A stretch of DNA of 64,000 nucleotides, from NCBI RefSeq assembly GCF_000787575.1, contig NW_012236506.1:190225-254224 (forward strand), read 5' to 3'. Shown in pieces: positions 43,809 through 55,323 of this stretch (its first letter is position 1; the number at the start of each line of letters is the position of its first letter). The notes under the pieces were generated by a model. That model saw only the letters and a list, made by a program, of their open reading frames with translations, was not told the origin of the DNA and searched no databases. Both the position numbers and the translations under genes were made by a program. Origin of the DNA: Acytostelium subglobosum LB1 (taxonomy: Eukaryota > Evosea > Eumycetozoa > Acytosteliales > Acytosteliaceae).

Positions 43809-46219
43809 ATGACAACTATCATGGACACATGCCCAATGCAATCCATTGAGGATCAGATCGCAGCAGCTACATCAAAGATGGGTGACATCCCATCGTCACC
43901 ATCTCAGTCGACATCAGCAGCGGCACCATCTTCGGCACCAGCATCGGCTCAATCCCCAAGACCAATGTCTCCCGCCGAGCCTCTGCCAACGTCGCCATCC
44001 GTCAGTGCACAGTCTACCCAATCAGCTGTCGCCAGCGCCACTGCTGCCGGCGCGAGCACCACTGTGGTGGCCACACCCGCCGCCGCCACCGCTAAGACTC
44101 CCAAGCGCGCCGCCAAGGATGTCTTGTCTGCACAGATCCTCATTGGAATGAAGAACATGATCAACGCCTCATCATCCCCTACCCAATCATCCACTGCCCT
44201 CTCTCCCAACTCACCATTGTCTGCCCCCTCATCCCCCTTGCCGATCCAGGCCCCTCTGTCCCCCTTTATCTCCAGTGACTCTGAGGGCGCCTTCTCCACC
44301 TCCTCCGCCTCTGCTGGCGCATCGACTGCCACCCACAACAACAACAAGCCATCCAGCCCCCGATCCGATCATCAACTCCCCTCATCATCAAGTATCAGTC
44401 CGATCCAAACTACTTGTACTTTCAAGGAGTGTCTAATCTGCAGCCGTGGCACTCCCTTTGTAAATAACCAATCTCCCACCTGGGCCTGTATCATGCGCAT
44501 CGTCTTCTACTGTCTACAACACGAGATGCCCCAGAAATCGTTCCTCAACCTCAAGACCGACGTGTATGGCTTTATGACTGCACATTGGCATCTGCTATGT
44601 CTTGACAAGAAGAGTACGCATCATCAAAACTCTGAACGTCTCGTGTGCAAGAGAGCTGTCCGCGCTAACACCACTCACCACCCTTCCACCAACACTCTAG
44701 GATCAGACAACTGGCACAAACAGATACAGGACATGCTGTCCCACTCCAAGAACCTATTCGAGAGTGGAATGGACACCTACAAGCAGAATGGCTACTGGAG
44801 GATGAAGCAGATCTCCGACCCATGGGACGAGATCAAGGCAAAGAAGGTGCTTACCAAGCGCAAGAGGTCCTACAGCGAGGCCGACAAGGATTCAAAGCAC
44901 GACCATGGTCGATCCTCTGCTCCTGTCACCGCCCCCAACGCTGCCTCTGTTGTTACACCTGCCGCTGCCGCTGCCCCCGCCACTCCTACTCCCTCCATCA
45001 GCCAAGCCCTGTCCCCTGCCAACATTGTCACTGCCCACCTCCCACCCCCTGCACCGGTCTCATCGTCGCCACTTCCCACCTTTACCAGCTCCATCGATAA
45101 GGCTATTCACGACAACTTTAACCAGTTGTCCACACAGCTCAAGTCAAAGGAGTTGACCTCCACCGCNNNNNNNNNNNNNNNNNNNNNNNNNNNNNNNNNN
45201 NNNNNNNNNNNNNNNNNNNNNNNNNNNNNNNNNNNNNNNNNNNNNNNNNNNNNNNNNNNNNNNNNNCGTTGCGTCGGCCTGCGCACCTATCACTTCATCG
45301 AAGTCCAACTCCACGCCCAAGTTGAAAAAGAAGTTGAAGGTGATGCACCAAGCGCCCATCCCGACCATCCCCATTCTGATCTCCTCCGGTCGTCGATAGC
45401 TTTTCCAAGTCGTCGCACAAGCAAGATAGCGAGAGCGACGACGTCAACATCGAAGACGACGATCCCATCTACGACGACGAGGAGTCGCCCATGAGCCTCC
45501 TCTTGCTGTCCTCCACTAGCTCGGCCAAGGATACCAAGAACCATCTTCTCCCTCCACTTGTTGTCGAACCAACGACTGCGACAACCTCCTCCACTTTTTC
45601 ACCGAGCTCCTCGTCCAACTCAATCGAGTGTCCACCCCTCTCCTCATCGCTAGAGGCTTCCAACATTCCTCCCCTTCCCCACCACTCTTTTGGCTTCACT
45701 AATGCTGCCAGTGGTATTCCAACGTCTGTGCCCACCTCACCGCCATCATCATCACTGTCCTCATCCTCGTCGTCACTGCACCACAAGGAAGAGGAGATTG
45801 GCTTCCTCAAACATCAGCTCCAGACTGTGTTGGCCAATCTGGGTGCCATTAACCAAGCCACGGTCACCGACGTCGGTTCTCTTCATTCCCTGATCAGCAA
45901 AGAGATCCAAAGAATCGCCGGCATCTACAACGCCTATAATGAGCCCAACACAATTAACACATCGACCAACGATCTGATGATTGATGATGAACCCAACGAC
46001 AAACAAGATACTTCATCATCATCCTCAACAATCAATTCTACATCCACACCATCATCTTCATCATCAACTTCAACATCATCATCCACAACATCGACATGTA
46101 CAAGCAACAGCAGTCCAACAAAGCCCTGCAACACCTTGGAACAGTTTGAGGATGATGCCAACTGTGTTCCATCGATCTCTGGACTGAGTGCACTCTCGAT
46201 GGTAGCCACAAACATCTAA
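43809..46219 (+). CDS. CudA-like nuclear DNA-binding protein, interrupted by an assembly gap
   Basis: Exon 1 is 43809-44613 and exon 2 starts at 44701; the 87-nt intron is a multiple of three, so it reads through as if coding. The N-terminal 200 residues are Ser/Ala/Pro/Thr low complexity. The core runs across the intron: CTFKECLICSRGTPFVNNQS, SFLNLKTDVYGFMTAHWHLL, SDNWHKQIQDMLSHSKNLFE and SGMDTYKQNGYWRMKQISDP. I recall this pattern from the CudA family of dictyostelid transcription regulators, but cannot check it. A 100-N gap at 45167-45266 removes part of the middle. Coding resumes after it in a different frame near 45380 and continues to TAA at 46219 with Ser-rich sequence and a KEEEIGFLKHQLQTVLANLG helix. 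A one-base slip beside the gap is likely. Confidence 0.5.
45167..45266. other. Assembly gap of 100 N
   Basis: Exactly 100 N bases, the usual placeholder for a gap of unknown length, interrupt exon 2 of the CudA-like gene. The true missing length is not known. Confidence 0.98.
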
Positions 46220-46898
46220 TTAATCAATGGACCCTCCTTGCCAATAAAGTTACAGTGTCTTTTGTTCTTCCAGACATCAACATGCGAGTTAAACTCGCAT
46301 TTATACATACATCCATCCATTCCATTCCTTCCTTTCATTCATTGTTAACATCCATTTTCTTGATCAAACTCATACATACACACAAACACAACTCAGTCAA
46401 TGATGACTGTAAACCGAACGACAAAATCGTGTTGGTGTATGTGTCCAAAGTAGGAAGGTCGTGGAGATTTCATTCAGTTCCACAGCCAACTGTTCACAGT
46501 GTAATTTATTCGATTTTTTTTTTAATTAAAATGGTGGTCAGTTGAGGCTTCCATTCACCAACCCCTACATCTGGGGTCAGACGTTCGTCTTTGAGTGCTG
46601 CTGACTCTCTAACGCACTCACTCTCTCTTCCCCTAACCTTGGCTAGTTGTTTACTTGCTTGTTTCACTCACGCACTGACACTCAAACTCAATTATTCACT
46701 CTTGTTGTATCTCTTTCTCTTATCTATCTATATTAGATTGACATTTTATATAACATTACATAAAGAGATTGTACTATTTATTACTCTCCAAAACGTAAGA
46801 GTTCATCTTTATCCTCAAACTTCATCAATCAAACAACTTAACTCATTCATTCATTGATTGGTACATTACAAACAAATACAGAGTAAATAACATTAATT
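46220..46898. other. Intergenic region between the CudA-like gene and the DnaJ gene
   Basis: About 680 bp of AT-rich DNA with CATCCATCCATTCCATTCC and CACTCACTC repeats and a T9 run near 46516-46524. It presumably holds the 3' end of the first gene and the promoter of the second. Nothing else recognisable is seen. Confidence 0.35.
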
Positions 46899-48233
46899 AT
46901 GGGACTTGACAACAAATATTACGATATTCTTGGTGTATCACGTGACTCCAATGAGACTGAGATCAAGAAGGCTTACAGAAAGGTTAGTTTATAATCATCT
47001 CCCATTCAATCAAATCAAATCAATCAATCAATTTTTACTAACTCTCATTTGGAATTATAATATTTATAGTTGGCCATTAAGTATCATCCAGACAAGAACC
47101 AGGACCCAAGTGCTGTGGAGAAGTTCAAGGAGATCACTGTAGCCTATGAGGTGTTGTGTGACAAGGAGAAGAGAGAGCTTTATGACAAATACGGAGAGGA
47201 GGGATTGAAGGAGGGCGCCGGCGGATTCGGCGAGGACATATTCTCACACTTCTTTGGAGGTGGCGGTAACTTCTTTGGCGGTGGCGGTCAGCGTCGTCGT
47301 GGCCCAAGAAAGGGAGAGTCACTCCAGCACGTTCTCAAGGTCAGCCTTGAGGATCTGTACAGAGGCAAGGTGTCCAAGTTGGCACTGCAAAAGAACTCAA
47401 AGTGCCCAGACTGTGATGGAAAGGGTGCCAAAACCGCCGACGCCGTCAAGAAGTGTGACGACTGTCACGGCAACGGTGTCAAGGTCCAGCTCAGACAGAT
47501 TGGACCAGGCATGGTGCAGCAGATCAAGCAGCAGTGTAACACTTGCAGAGGCGAGGGCCAAGTGATCAGAGAGAAGGACCGTTGCCAGAAGTGCAAGGGT
47601 AACAAGACCATTCAGGAGGAAAAGACACTCAAGGTCAACATTGACAGAGGTATGAAGAACCAGCAAAAGATCGTCTTCTCCGAGGAGGGTGACTACGAGT
47701 CGCCCGACATCACTCCAGGTGATGTCATTGTCATTTTACAACAGAAGGAGCACACCTCCTTTATGCGCGACGGCGACGACCTCATCATGGAGCAGAAGAT
47801 CACCCTGCTCGAGGCTCTGACAGGCTTCACCTTCTACATCAAGCACCTCGACGACCGTGTCCTCACCGTTACCAACCCACCCGCCAAGATCATCACACCC
47901 AACGCCATCAAGTGCATACATAACGAGGGTATGCCCAAGTACAGAAACCCAATGGAGAAGGGCAAGCTGATTGTAAAGTTCGTCGTTAACTTCCCAACCG
48001 ACGGCCAGATCGCCCCAGAGAGTGCCAAGCTCTTGGAGAAGGTGTTGCCCAAGCCCAAGCCAGCCCCCAAGCCCACCAGCCACGACGGCATCGACGAGGA
48101 GGTCGTCCTGTCCGACTACGACCAACCCAAGCGTAGCGCCGCTGGCGCCGCACACAGAGCCGAGGCCTACGAGGAGGAGGATGAGGATGAGCACGGTGGT
48201 CACCCACAAGGAGTCGCCTGCCAACAGCAATAA
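46899..48233 (+). CDS. DNAJA1/Ydj1-type (type I) Hsp40 co-chaperone
   Basis: Exons 46899-46982 and 47070-48233 encode 415 residues. Type I Hsp40s stimulate Hsp70 ATPase and deliver clients. The J-domain carries [19 protein letters not shown] with the HPD motif just after the intron, followed by a Gly/Phe-rich linker (residues about 75-105). Four CxxCxGxG-type zinc repeats follow: [31 protein letters not shown] (the last is CxxCxGN). The substrate-binding domains reach about residue 345, then an acidic Glu-rich tail. The protein ends GVACQQQ, placing a Cys exactly four residues from the end as in farnesylated DNAJA1 and Ydj1, so prenylation is plausible though Gln-rich CaaX boxes are unusual. 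The intron donor is GTTAGT. Confidence 0.95.
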
Positions 48234-48406
48234 ACCCTTCGAGCGCGCACCCAATCAGTTATATTTCCAACCCTAACATTGTGTATTATATTAGATAGTT
48301 AGTGTATCCATTTATTTAAATATTGTTTGCAGCTGCGGCTGCTTGATGTCTTGACATAGGCAAGTAAGTATGATGACGGGGGAGGAGCAGCAGAAGAGGT
48401 GTAGGT

Positions 48407-49586
48407 CTACTGGTATTGCTTCATTGTTGGTCCCTGACGGTAGGCAACACGATCACGGATGATGACTGGTGAGATTGTGCCGTGCTCAATGATACGTCCG
48501 TCATAGGTGTTGCGGTAGGTTTCGCCAGAGTCTGATACCCATTGTGATGTCTGTCCATTGTCCATCATTACACTCTGTGGTTGCTGCTCGACAAGGTTGC
48601 TTGGGTCAAAGTAGGCCTCCTCTCTGACTGGCTCGCGCTCCATGTACACGCGCTCATGTCCCGATGAAGTGTTTTGGGGGTACTCTCTGTGTTGGACGAT
48701 CTCCACTGGCTCCTGAACGTAGAGTCTGTCGTGGTACATCACTGGGTCGACAGTTGATTGTCTGACGACTGGTCTCTGGACAATGGTGGTCCTCTCAATG
48801 ATTGGTGCGGCAGTGGCAATTGGGACCTGCTCAATAATCTCAGTTCTGGCGATTGGAGCACCGACTGGCATGAACAATGGCTCAGCCTCAGCAACGACCT
48901 TCTCCTCAGTAAGGAACTGGTCTCTCTTGATCTTGCTCCTGAGAACGGCCTTCTCGTGAGCCTTCTGGTTGGCGTTGAGTCTGGCGATCTCCTGGTGCTT
49001 GAGGACGGACTCATTGTCCTGTCTCTGGCGCTCCTTGAACTGGAGATCGTCGGCGTAGGTGTAGAGCTGGTCGGCCTTGACGAATCTGTTGGCCATCTCC
49101 ATACCCATGACCTTGCTGCCGTCTGACAGGTAGGATGGATGCACCAGACCAGAGTGATTGATTCTCTCCAGGTAGTATGGTCTGGTGTACATGATTGGCT
49201 CATGGTACTCTACCAACTGTGGTGTCTTGAGCAAGTACTTCCTGCAATGGTATCCATGCTCCATAATATATGGTTGGTCGTACATGTCATTGTTGTATGA
49301 CCTTGGTCCATGGCGATTTCCATTCCATGTGTGGATCTTTCTCTCATTTCTTGATCCATTGAAGAATGACTTCTTAATACCTATTCATTCAAATAATGAT
49401 TGAATATTAGTATAACTTGGATATTGATTCAATATTAATTACTAACTTACCATTCCATTCTCCACCGTATTGACAGTCGTTTCTGGAACACTCTGTCGTG
49501 TGATGTCCAGGTACAATACGTCTGGCCACTGGAATGGATGTCCTGTCAATCCATTCATTGTGGAAGAATTTAATATTCTGTGTCAT
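48407..49586 (-). CDS. Unrecognised 369-residue protein
   Basis: Exons 49586-49451 and 49380-48407 encode 369 residues. The N-terminal 130 residues are Tyr/His/Arg/Asn-rich with several Cys (CSRNDCQYGGEWNG across the intron, then EHGYHCRKYLLKTP). Residues about 130-200 form a charged helix (DDLQFKERQRQDNESVLKHQ, ARLNANQKAHEKAVLRSKIK). The C-terminal half is rich in Val, Glu, Arg and Tyr with spaced PVxR/RxP segments. There is no signal peptide or membrane segment. I cannot name the family; the helix plus beta-prone tail could suit a cytoskeletal or scaffold protein, but that is speculation. It is convergent with the DnaJ gene. Confidence 0.6.
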
Positions 49587-50482
49587 TGTTGTTGTTTGTT
49601 ATTATTGATACTAATGTTATAAGGTGTATATTATTATAGTTATACTATGTATTAATAAATAAATAAATAAGTTAATTAAAGTTTTGAATGAATGGATAAG
49701 AGATATACTACTACTACATTGAATGAATGAATGAATGAGTGGATGAGTATACTATCAAGTGTGTGAGTGGCGAGTAATATTATAGTTCTATGTCTTAACA
49801 TGAAGACGACACCTTAAACAAGGCCATTGTGTCATAGTTATAAGTTCGATTTGTCCACATGTGGTTCACACTGCATTGACAATCGCACACCCCTAGCTGT
49901 CAATGTGATGCTATGACTACCTTAAAAGTAAACCATTATGTGTGAATGATATATATCCCGAGTTGATTCGTCATTGTATTTATATGTGTATGTGTATGTA
50001 TGTATGTATAACTGTTGACTATCACTCCAAGTGTGACGTCTATTTGTGTGTTCACATGACTTTGAGTGGTTAGCATTTGGAATGACGTAAGGGGAGAGAA
50101 TTGTTGAAGTTCAAGTCTGGGATTTGATTTAATTAAATATATTAATATATTGTAGTTGTACGAGTCAAAGGAAAGATAATTGAATTGTAGTTGTTGTTGT
50201 TGGAGTGGTATCACAGTGATGTAGAAAGTCGTGGTATTGTGAGTTTGTGAGTGTGTTTGGTTGGATTGATCAATCAATCAATCTTTGGATAATTGATGTG
50301 TGGTGATGTGTTTTGTAACTTTGGAATGAATGAATGAATCATGTGTCAGTATTGATTAGTAGAGGACTGGGGATAGGTATGGTCATCCTTGTATTGATAT
50401 CCATTGATCATTCATACTATCAATCAATCAATCGATATTAATCATTCAAAATACTACTTCTTCTTTGGAGAGCTCTCTGATA
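49587..50482. other. Intergenic region between divergent genes
   Basis: About 900 bp with GAATGAATGAATGA near 49722-49737, GTATGTGTATGTATGTATG near 49986-50008, and ATCAATCAATCAATC near 50420-50434. Around 49815-49910 an imperfect inverted repeat (GTCATAG and CTATGAC) is seen. No gene is supported. Confidence 0.35.
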
Positions 50483-51761
50483 ATGAGTAGAGTGTTTTAT
50501 TTATCCTTATTATTGTTGGTAATTTCCAACTATAATACATCAGCATCATGTATCGCTAATGCAGTTTGTGCAAACAAGGATGAACAATGTGGATCAAAGT
50601 ATGTGATATCATTTGGAACATTGTCCAGAACCTCACACTTACTAATATTCCATCTATCAATCAATCAATCAAACTATAGTAATGGAACAATAGTGACATG
50701 TAATTATGGATACTATTGTAATCCAGAGTCAAATACATGTGAAGATGCAATCCAAGATGGCGATAAATGTGTCACTTCTGCATCATGTTTGAATTCATAC
50801 TGTACATGTCTTGAAGACGACTCTGGTGAGACCAGATGCACTCCAATCAACTATGTAGGGTATGTCTACTTCTTCCATTTCGATTAATCAATCATTGAAC
50901 TAATCAATCATAACGTGACCACAAAGATTGAATGAACCATGTAATAGCACTATACAATGTACTACACCATTGATGTGTAAGGGACATGTATGTTCACTTA
51001 GAGATAAGGACAGATGTGTAAACAACTATGAGTGTCCATATAATCAGTATTGTACAGTGGAGGGTGCCTGCACAGACTTGCCAAAAGCCAATGAGAACTG
51101 TACCATCGATGTCGGTTGTGGCAATGGATTAACATGTGGCAAGAAAGGCATGTCCATGCACTATGGCGAGTGCATTGAGGCACATTCCAAGTCACAAGGA
51201 TCACCATGTTACACTGATTCCGAGTGTGACATCGAAGATCGTCTTTACGTATGTTTGATTGATTGATCGCCATCACATACACTCACTAACTCGATCAATC
51301 AATCATTCAATGATATCCAGTGTTTGTCACAGTATTGCACTTATGCCGAGCCGAGCAAAACAACCAACTGCACTGTGGATGGATGTGATGACTTGGTGGA
51401 ACAATGTTCATGTGATAGTGGAGCATGTTATACTAAGGTGGCATTCAATCGAGAATGCAAGATACTCTCGGATCAGATGAGTCAGTGTGCATGGAGTTCC
51501 AAATGTCCAAGAGTGAGCAACACTAGATACAAGGCCTGTATCAACATGCAATGTGGTCTATACAAGTCGTGCTACATTGAGAAGTGCATGCCAACTATCG
51601 CCAACACAACATGTACCAACAGTATCTATGATGGATCATGTGATCGTCTAGACAAGCTGCTCGAGGGACAGAACCCAAGTCGCAAGAACAAGAACTCCTC
51701 TTCAAGATTGATGATGTCCAGTGGTGGTGTCGTCATTGCCTTACTATTACTATTACTTTAA
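50483..51761 (+). CDS. Cys-rich secreted, GPI-type surface protein
   Basis: Exons 50483-50598, 50680-50859, 50927-51248 and 51321-51761 encode 352 residues. A signal peptide (VFYLSLLLLVISNYNTSAS) is followed by about forty cysteines in irregular repeats of the pattern C-x(4-6)-C-x(4)-C-x(4-6)-C, e.g. CNYGYYCNPESNTCEDA, CTTPLMCKGHVCS and CPYNQYCTVEGACTD. Such arrays resemble the Paramecium surface antigen-like modules found in dictyostelid secreted proteins. The C-terminus has a Ser-rich stretch, then SGGVVIALLLLLL, a GPI-anchor signal. Expected location is the cell surface, with possible roles in adhesion or in sensing. The family name is a pattern-based inference. Confidence 0.75.
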
Positions 51762-51896
51762 ATCATATAAATATACTTAGTTCTCAAGCTGACACTTTAA
51801 ATGATCTTTGGAAGTTTGATCAAGTGTGGTGATTAATGAAAAAACGAAAGACGACACTTTGCTTTCATTTCATTTATTACCCATCAACGTTTAACA

Positions 51897-53344
51897 ATGA
51901 TAAAGACAAAGAAGAATAGTAGTGCTACTACTATTACTCCTGCACCAGCAACGGAAAAGAAGAAGAAGTCAGATACCACATCAACAACCACAACTACCAC
52001 CACCGCCACCACAGCTGCCACTAAAGTCGCGATAACCAAGAAGCCAGCTGCTGCCAAAGTAGCCTCCAAAACAACAACTACATCATCAAAACAAACTACA
52101 AACAAACAGGTTAACAATAATAATAATAAAGGACAACAACAACAACAACAAACAAAGAGAAAGAGAAAGAATGAGGAAGAGGAGGTAGCTGAGGAGAGCA
52201 GTGAAGATGAGAACATTTATAACGTACAATATAGCAGTGATGAGAATGATGACAGCGACCAAGATCAAGACTCAAGTAGCAGCAGTGACAGTGATGATGA
52301 GAGTGACTTTGATGAGGTATGTCATGTCATGTCCACCGATCAATCAATCACTCACTCAATCACTAATTCAATCAATCAAACATACATTATAGATAAGTGT
52401 CCAATTCGATATTACAAAGGTTGAAAGCAATGATTATCACTCGATAAAGAATATGATGATCAAGTTGGTACCATGGACTGTGGAAACAAAGTTTAATGCT
52501 GGAGCAATCACTGATCTTATACTGGATCAATGTAAACGTGTGGATTTTGGTCGCGCCATCAGAGTGGAGAACAATGACGATCCATATGGATTCGTGTCCG
52601 TACTCAACTATGCCACGAACAAGCAACACGATGCTGTTCAGGGCTATGCCGACTACATTGCGGCCAAGACCAAGCAACCAGAGACACAACACATCGATGC
52701 CAAACTGTTGCCAAAGCACAAGCAAATGTCTGCCGTGGTGGCCGACCTCCTCGCCGGCAAGATGGGCAAACTTGGACTATTCTTCAATGAGCGATTCCTC
52801 AACATACCCTATCAACTTGTGCATCCACTACATCAATACGTCCAATGGGACATTGAACTTCTATGTGTAAGTATGAGACGAGTAACATGGATGGAGCATG
52901 GGATACGGTCATTCTAACATGATGGATCAATCAATGTAGGAGACCAAGGACGAGTATAAGTTCAAGAACTATCTGTTCCTGACGTCATATGGAGTTGGAG
53001 GCGCAGCCGATGACCAAGTGAAGGGGGATGAAGAAGATGCCAAGGAGATTACAAAGAAGCAAAAGCATGATAATGCTGGATCCAGTAAGTCCAAGAAGGA
53101 GAGTGAGGATGCTGCTGCCGCAGCACAATTGGCAGAGGGCGAGGAGTACTACTTCAAGATTGAGGACAAGTATTTGAGGGAGTTGGCATCTGCATGGTGC
53201 ACATTCAACATTCCCTATGACTATGGTCCCGGTGCCAGATGGACATTGGAGGGTCACATGCATCGCAAGGGTCTAATCATGGTAGTGCCACAGTCCAACA
53301 TCCAAACATTCCTCGAAACAATCAAGACTGAGTTGCAGCAATAA
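51897..53344 (+). CDS. BCCIP/Bcp1 homologue
   Basis: Exons 51897-52316, 52393-52866 and 52940-53344 encode 432 residues. BCCIP/Bcp1 is a nuclear chaperone for ribosomal protein uL14 and works in 60S biogenesis; in animals it also binds BRCA2 and p21. The N-terminal 140 residues are Thr/Lys low complexity then acidic with a KRKRK nuclear signal. The conserved GNAT-like fold runs from ISVQFDITKVESNDYHSIKN to the end: LVPWTVETKFNAGAITDLIL, YGFVSVLNYA, GLFFNERFLNIPYQLVHPLH, YFKIEDKYLRELASAWCTFN and GLIMVVPQSNIQTFLE. The last segments correspond to the strongest block of the family. An insertion with a KKQKHDN basic run lies between exons 2 and 3. Confidence 0.92.
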
Positions 53345-53395
53345 ACCATCCATTCAATCATTCAATCGTTCGTTCGTTAATGTATATATCATGTA

Positions 53396-53813
53396 TTACT
53401 TCTGTGATTCCTGTTGTTGGGCCTGCTGCTGTTGTTGATGTTGTAGTTGTTTCTCCTTGTGATACTGATGCTTGTTTATGTAATCTTGATGTCTCTCCTC
53501 ACGCTTCTGTGCCAACATTTGTTCATCAGAGGCATTCAGACGATCGGCTCTCTTCTGTGCTGCCTCTCTAATCATCCTCTGTACCTCCTCCTGAGGGTAT
53601 TGCTCGGGTGGGTATACAACAAAGTGATACTTGTTTGTATTTATGTAAGACCATTGACCTCATTCATTCATCTGACATCACATTACATTAATAACATACC
53701 TTTCTAATTAAGTTATTTAGTCGATCATTATCTAATATATACAATGAACAACTTATAGGCATCAATATATATACAGCAAACTTAAAGTATTCCAATCCTC
53801 CCCACTTCTTCAT
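53396..53813 (-). CDS. PET100-like cytochrome c oxidase assembly factor
   Basis: Exons 53813-53700 and 53629-53396 encode 115 residues; both are short and easy to miss. PET100 is a small inner-membrane protein needed for complex IV assembly. The sequence starts MKKWGGLEYFKFAVYILMPI with a single N-terminal hydrophobic helix, then RKYHFVVYPPEQYPQEEVQR across the intron, corresponding to the family pattern of helix, charged turn, W/Y-PPE and a Glu/Arg-rich helix (as in WPPEKLQEIEEF of human PET100). The C-terminal tail is Gln-rich, a local expansion. It is convergent with BCCIP, with only 51 bp between the stop codons. Identity as PET100 rests on this pattern and size. Confidence 0.7.
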
Positions 53814-55323
53814 CTTATTCTATCTATCTATCTATCTATCTGTGTGTCAAAGTAAGTATGTTCTGATCGAAGTTATTGTAGTGTACATCATACGTGTGTG
53901 GTAGGGTCATCTAAACAGGTCCTGGTATCTCATCCAATCATTCGTACTTCCAAATTTACAAGACTCCTGCCCACTCCATTACTCAAAAACGAAAGACATA
54001 TAGGTGGATGCCAATAATACTACCCCCCTGGTCCCCAAGTCACCTACATGAAGTACTTGGATGTCAACACCAACAACAATGGAGGGGATAGTTTCATTCA
54101 CAAAACCACAAGAACAATCTCCTCATGTCCATAAAAGGAATAATTAATTTAATTAAATATAATTGTGGAGATTGGGGGATTGAATGAACTCCAATTGTTG
54201 TTTGTTAGACATAGTGAGTGTGTGTTCAGAAGGACAACCCAGCAATGCTATTCGATTACAATGAAGACCCAGCAGTCAAGGTCTAGAAGCTCTCTCTCTA
54301 CCCTAGGCCCTATCTATCATTTCTATCTCTATCAATTAAATATAAATTAAAATTTACAGACAGATACATGATTGAGTCATTAAATAATATCTAATAAATA
54401 ATAATAATAATAAGAATAATAAATTCCAAAAGATATCTAATTTAAAGATACCAATTAACCAATTCTGTAAGTTTGCCAATCATTTTCTACTTTAAATCTC
54501 GCTCCACCTCCAGTTCTACAGTTAAATATGTCACTTTGGTAAAGGGACAGACAGATAGACAGGCACCCAAACAAAGTCAACATTGACATTCTATTACACT
54601 TGGAATCACAGATACAAACAGAGTGACAATACATAAACATCCATCCATCATCAATCTGTTTCCCACTCAATTTAGTCAACAACATCTATTGCACCCCTCC
54701 ATTCCATCATCAATCAATCAATCAATCATTCATTCATCATCCTTCCTGCCATCATTTTAATGTCATATTTGAAGACCACCCTCAATCATTTCTTACACAC
54801 TCCATCAATCAATCAAACATTGTGCAAACACAATCATTCACACACACACATAATAGAATGAAGAACCATTACTATTCTTTGGAGAGTGAATACCACGTGG
54901 TGGTGAAGGGAGGGAAGGGAAGGAAGTGAGAGATGAGAATGGCGTGTTAGTGTTAGTGTGTGTTTGTTAATGATGAGAGGGTGTAGAGTACACTCTCTCT
55001 CTCTGGTATTCACAATCACACACTCGTTCACTCACATCCACCTATCCATTCTTCTCACTCTCTATTGTTGTATCATTCATCATGACCAACAACAACAACA
55101 ACAACAACAGCAACATAATATGCTCAACAACAACACCATACTGATCAATGTTGCAGGCATATCAATCATCATATAGGATATAGGAACCTAAACATACAAT
55201 AATATTAGTGAGAAAGAATATTAGTAAGAAGGATACAGAAATTACAACAACAACTACAACAACAGCAATAACAACATAAACAGGAGGAATTGATTGATTG
55301 ATTGATTGATTCTAGGTTGTATT
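53814..55323. other. 1.5-kb intergenic region upstream of the Myb gene
   Basis: The region contains CTATCTATCTATCTATC near 53820-53841, AATAATAATAA near 54399-54413, an AAC run (ACAACAACAACAACAACAAC) near 55088-55110, and ATTGATTGATTGATTC just before the Myb ATG. The bases around 55300-55315 end in TTCTAG followed by G, which resembles a splice acceptor, so an intron in the 5' leader is possible. A minus-strand frame near 54455-54685 is discussed among rejected items. No gene is supported. Confidence 0.4.

Noticed and set aside
49815-49910. Imperfect inverted repeat GTCATAG/CTATGAC as a possible small RNA
   Set aside because: Arms are only seven bases with a long loop, and no RNA family signal could be identified.
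54455-54685. A minus-strand frame ending GGGARFKVENDWQTYRIG
   Set aside because: The end looks protein-like and a signal-peptide-like start is visible, but the upstream part is CTGT/CTAT simple repeat, no upstream exon could be placed, and the frame is isolated in noncoding DNA. Left as a candidate to test with transcripts.
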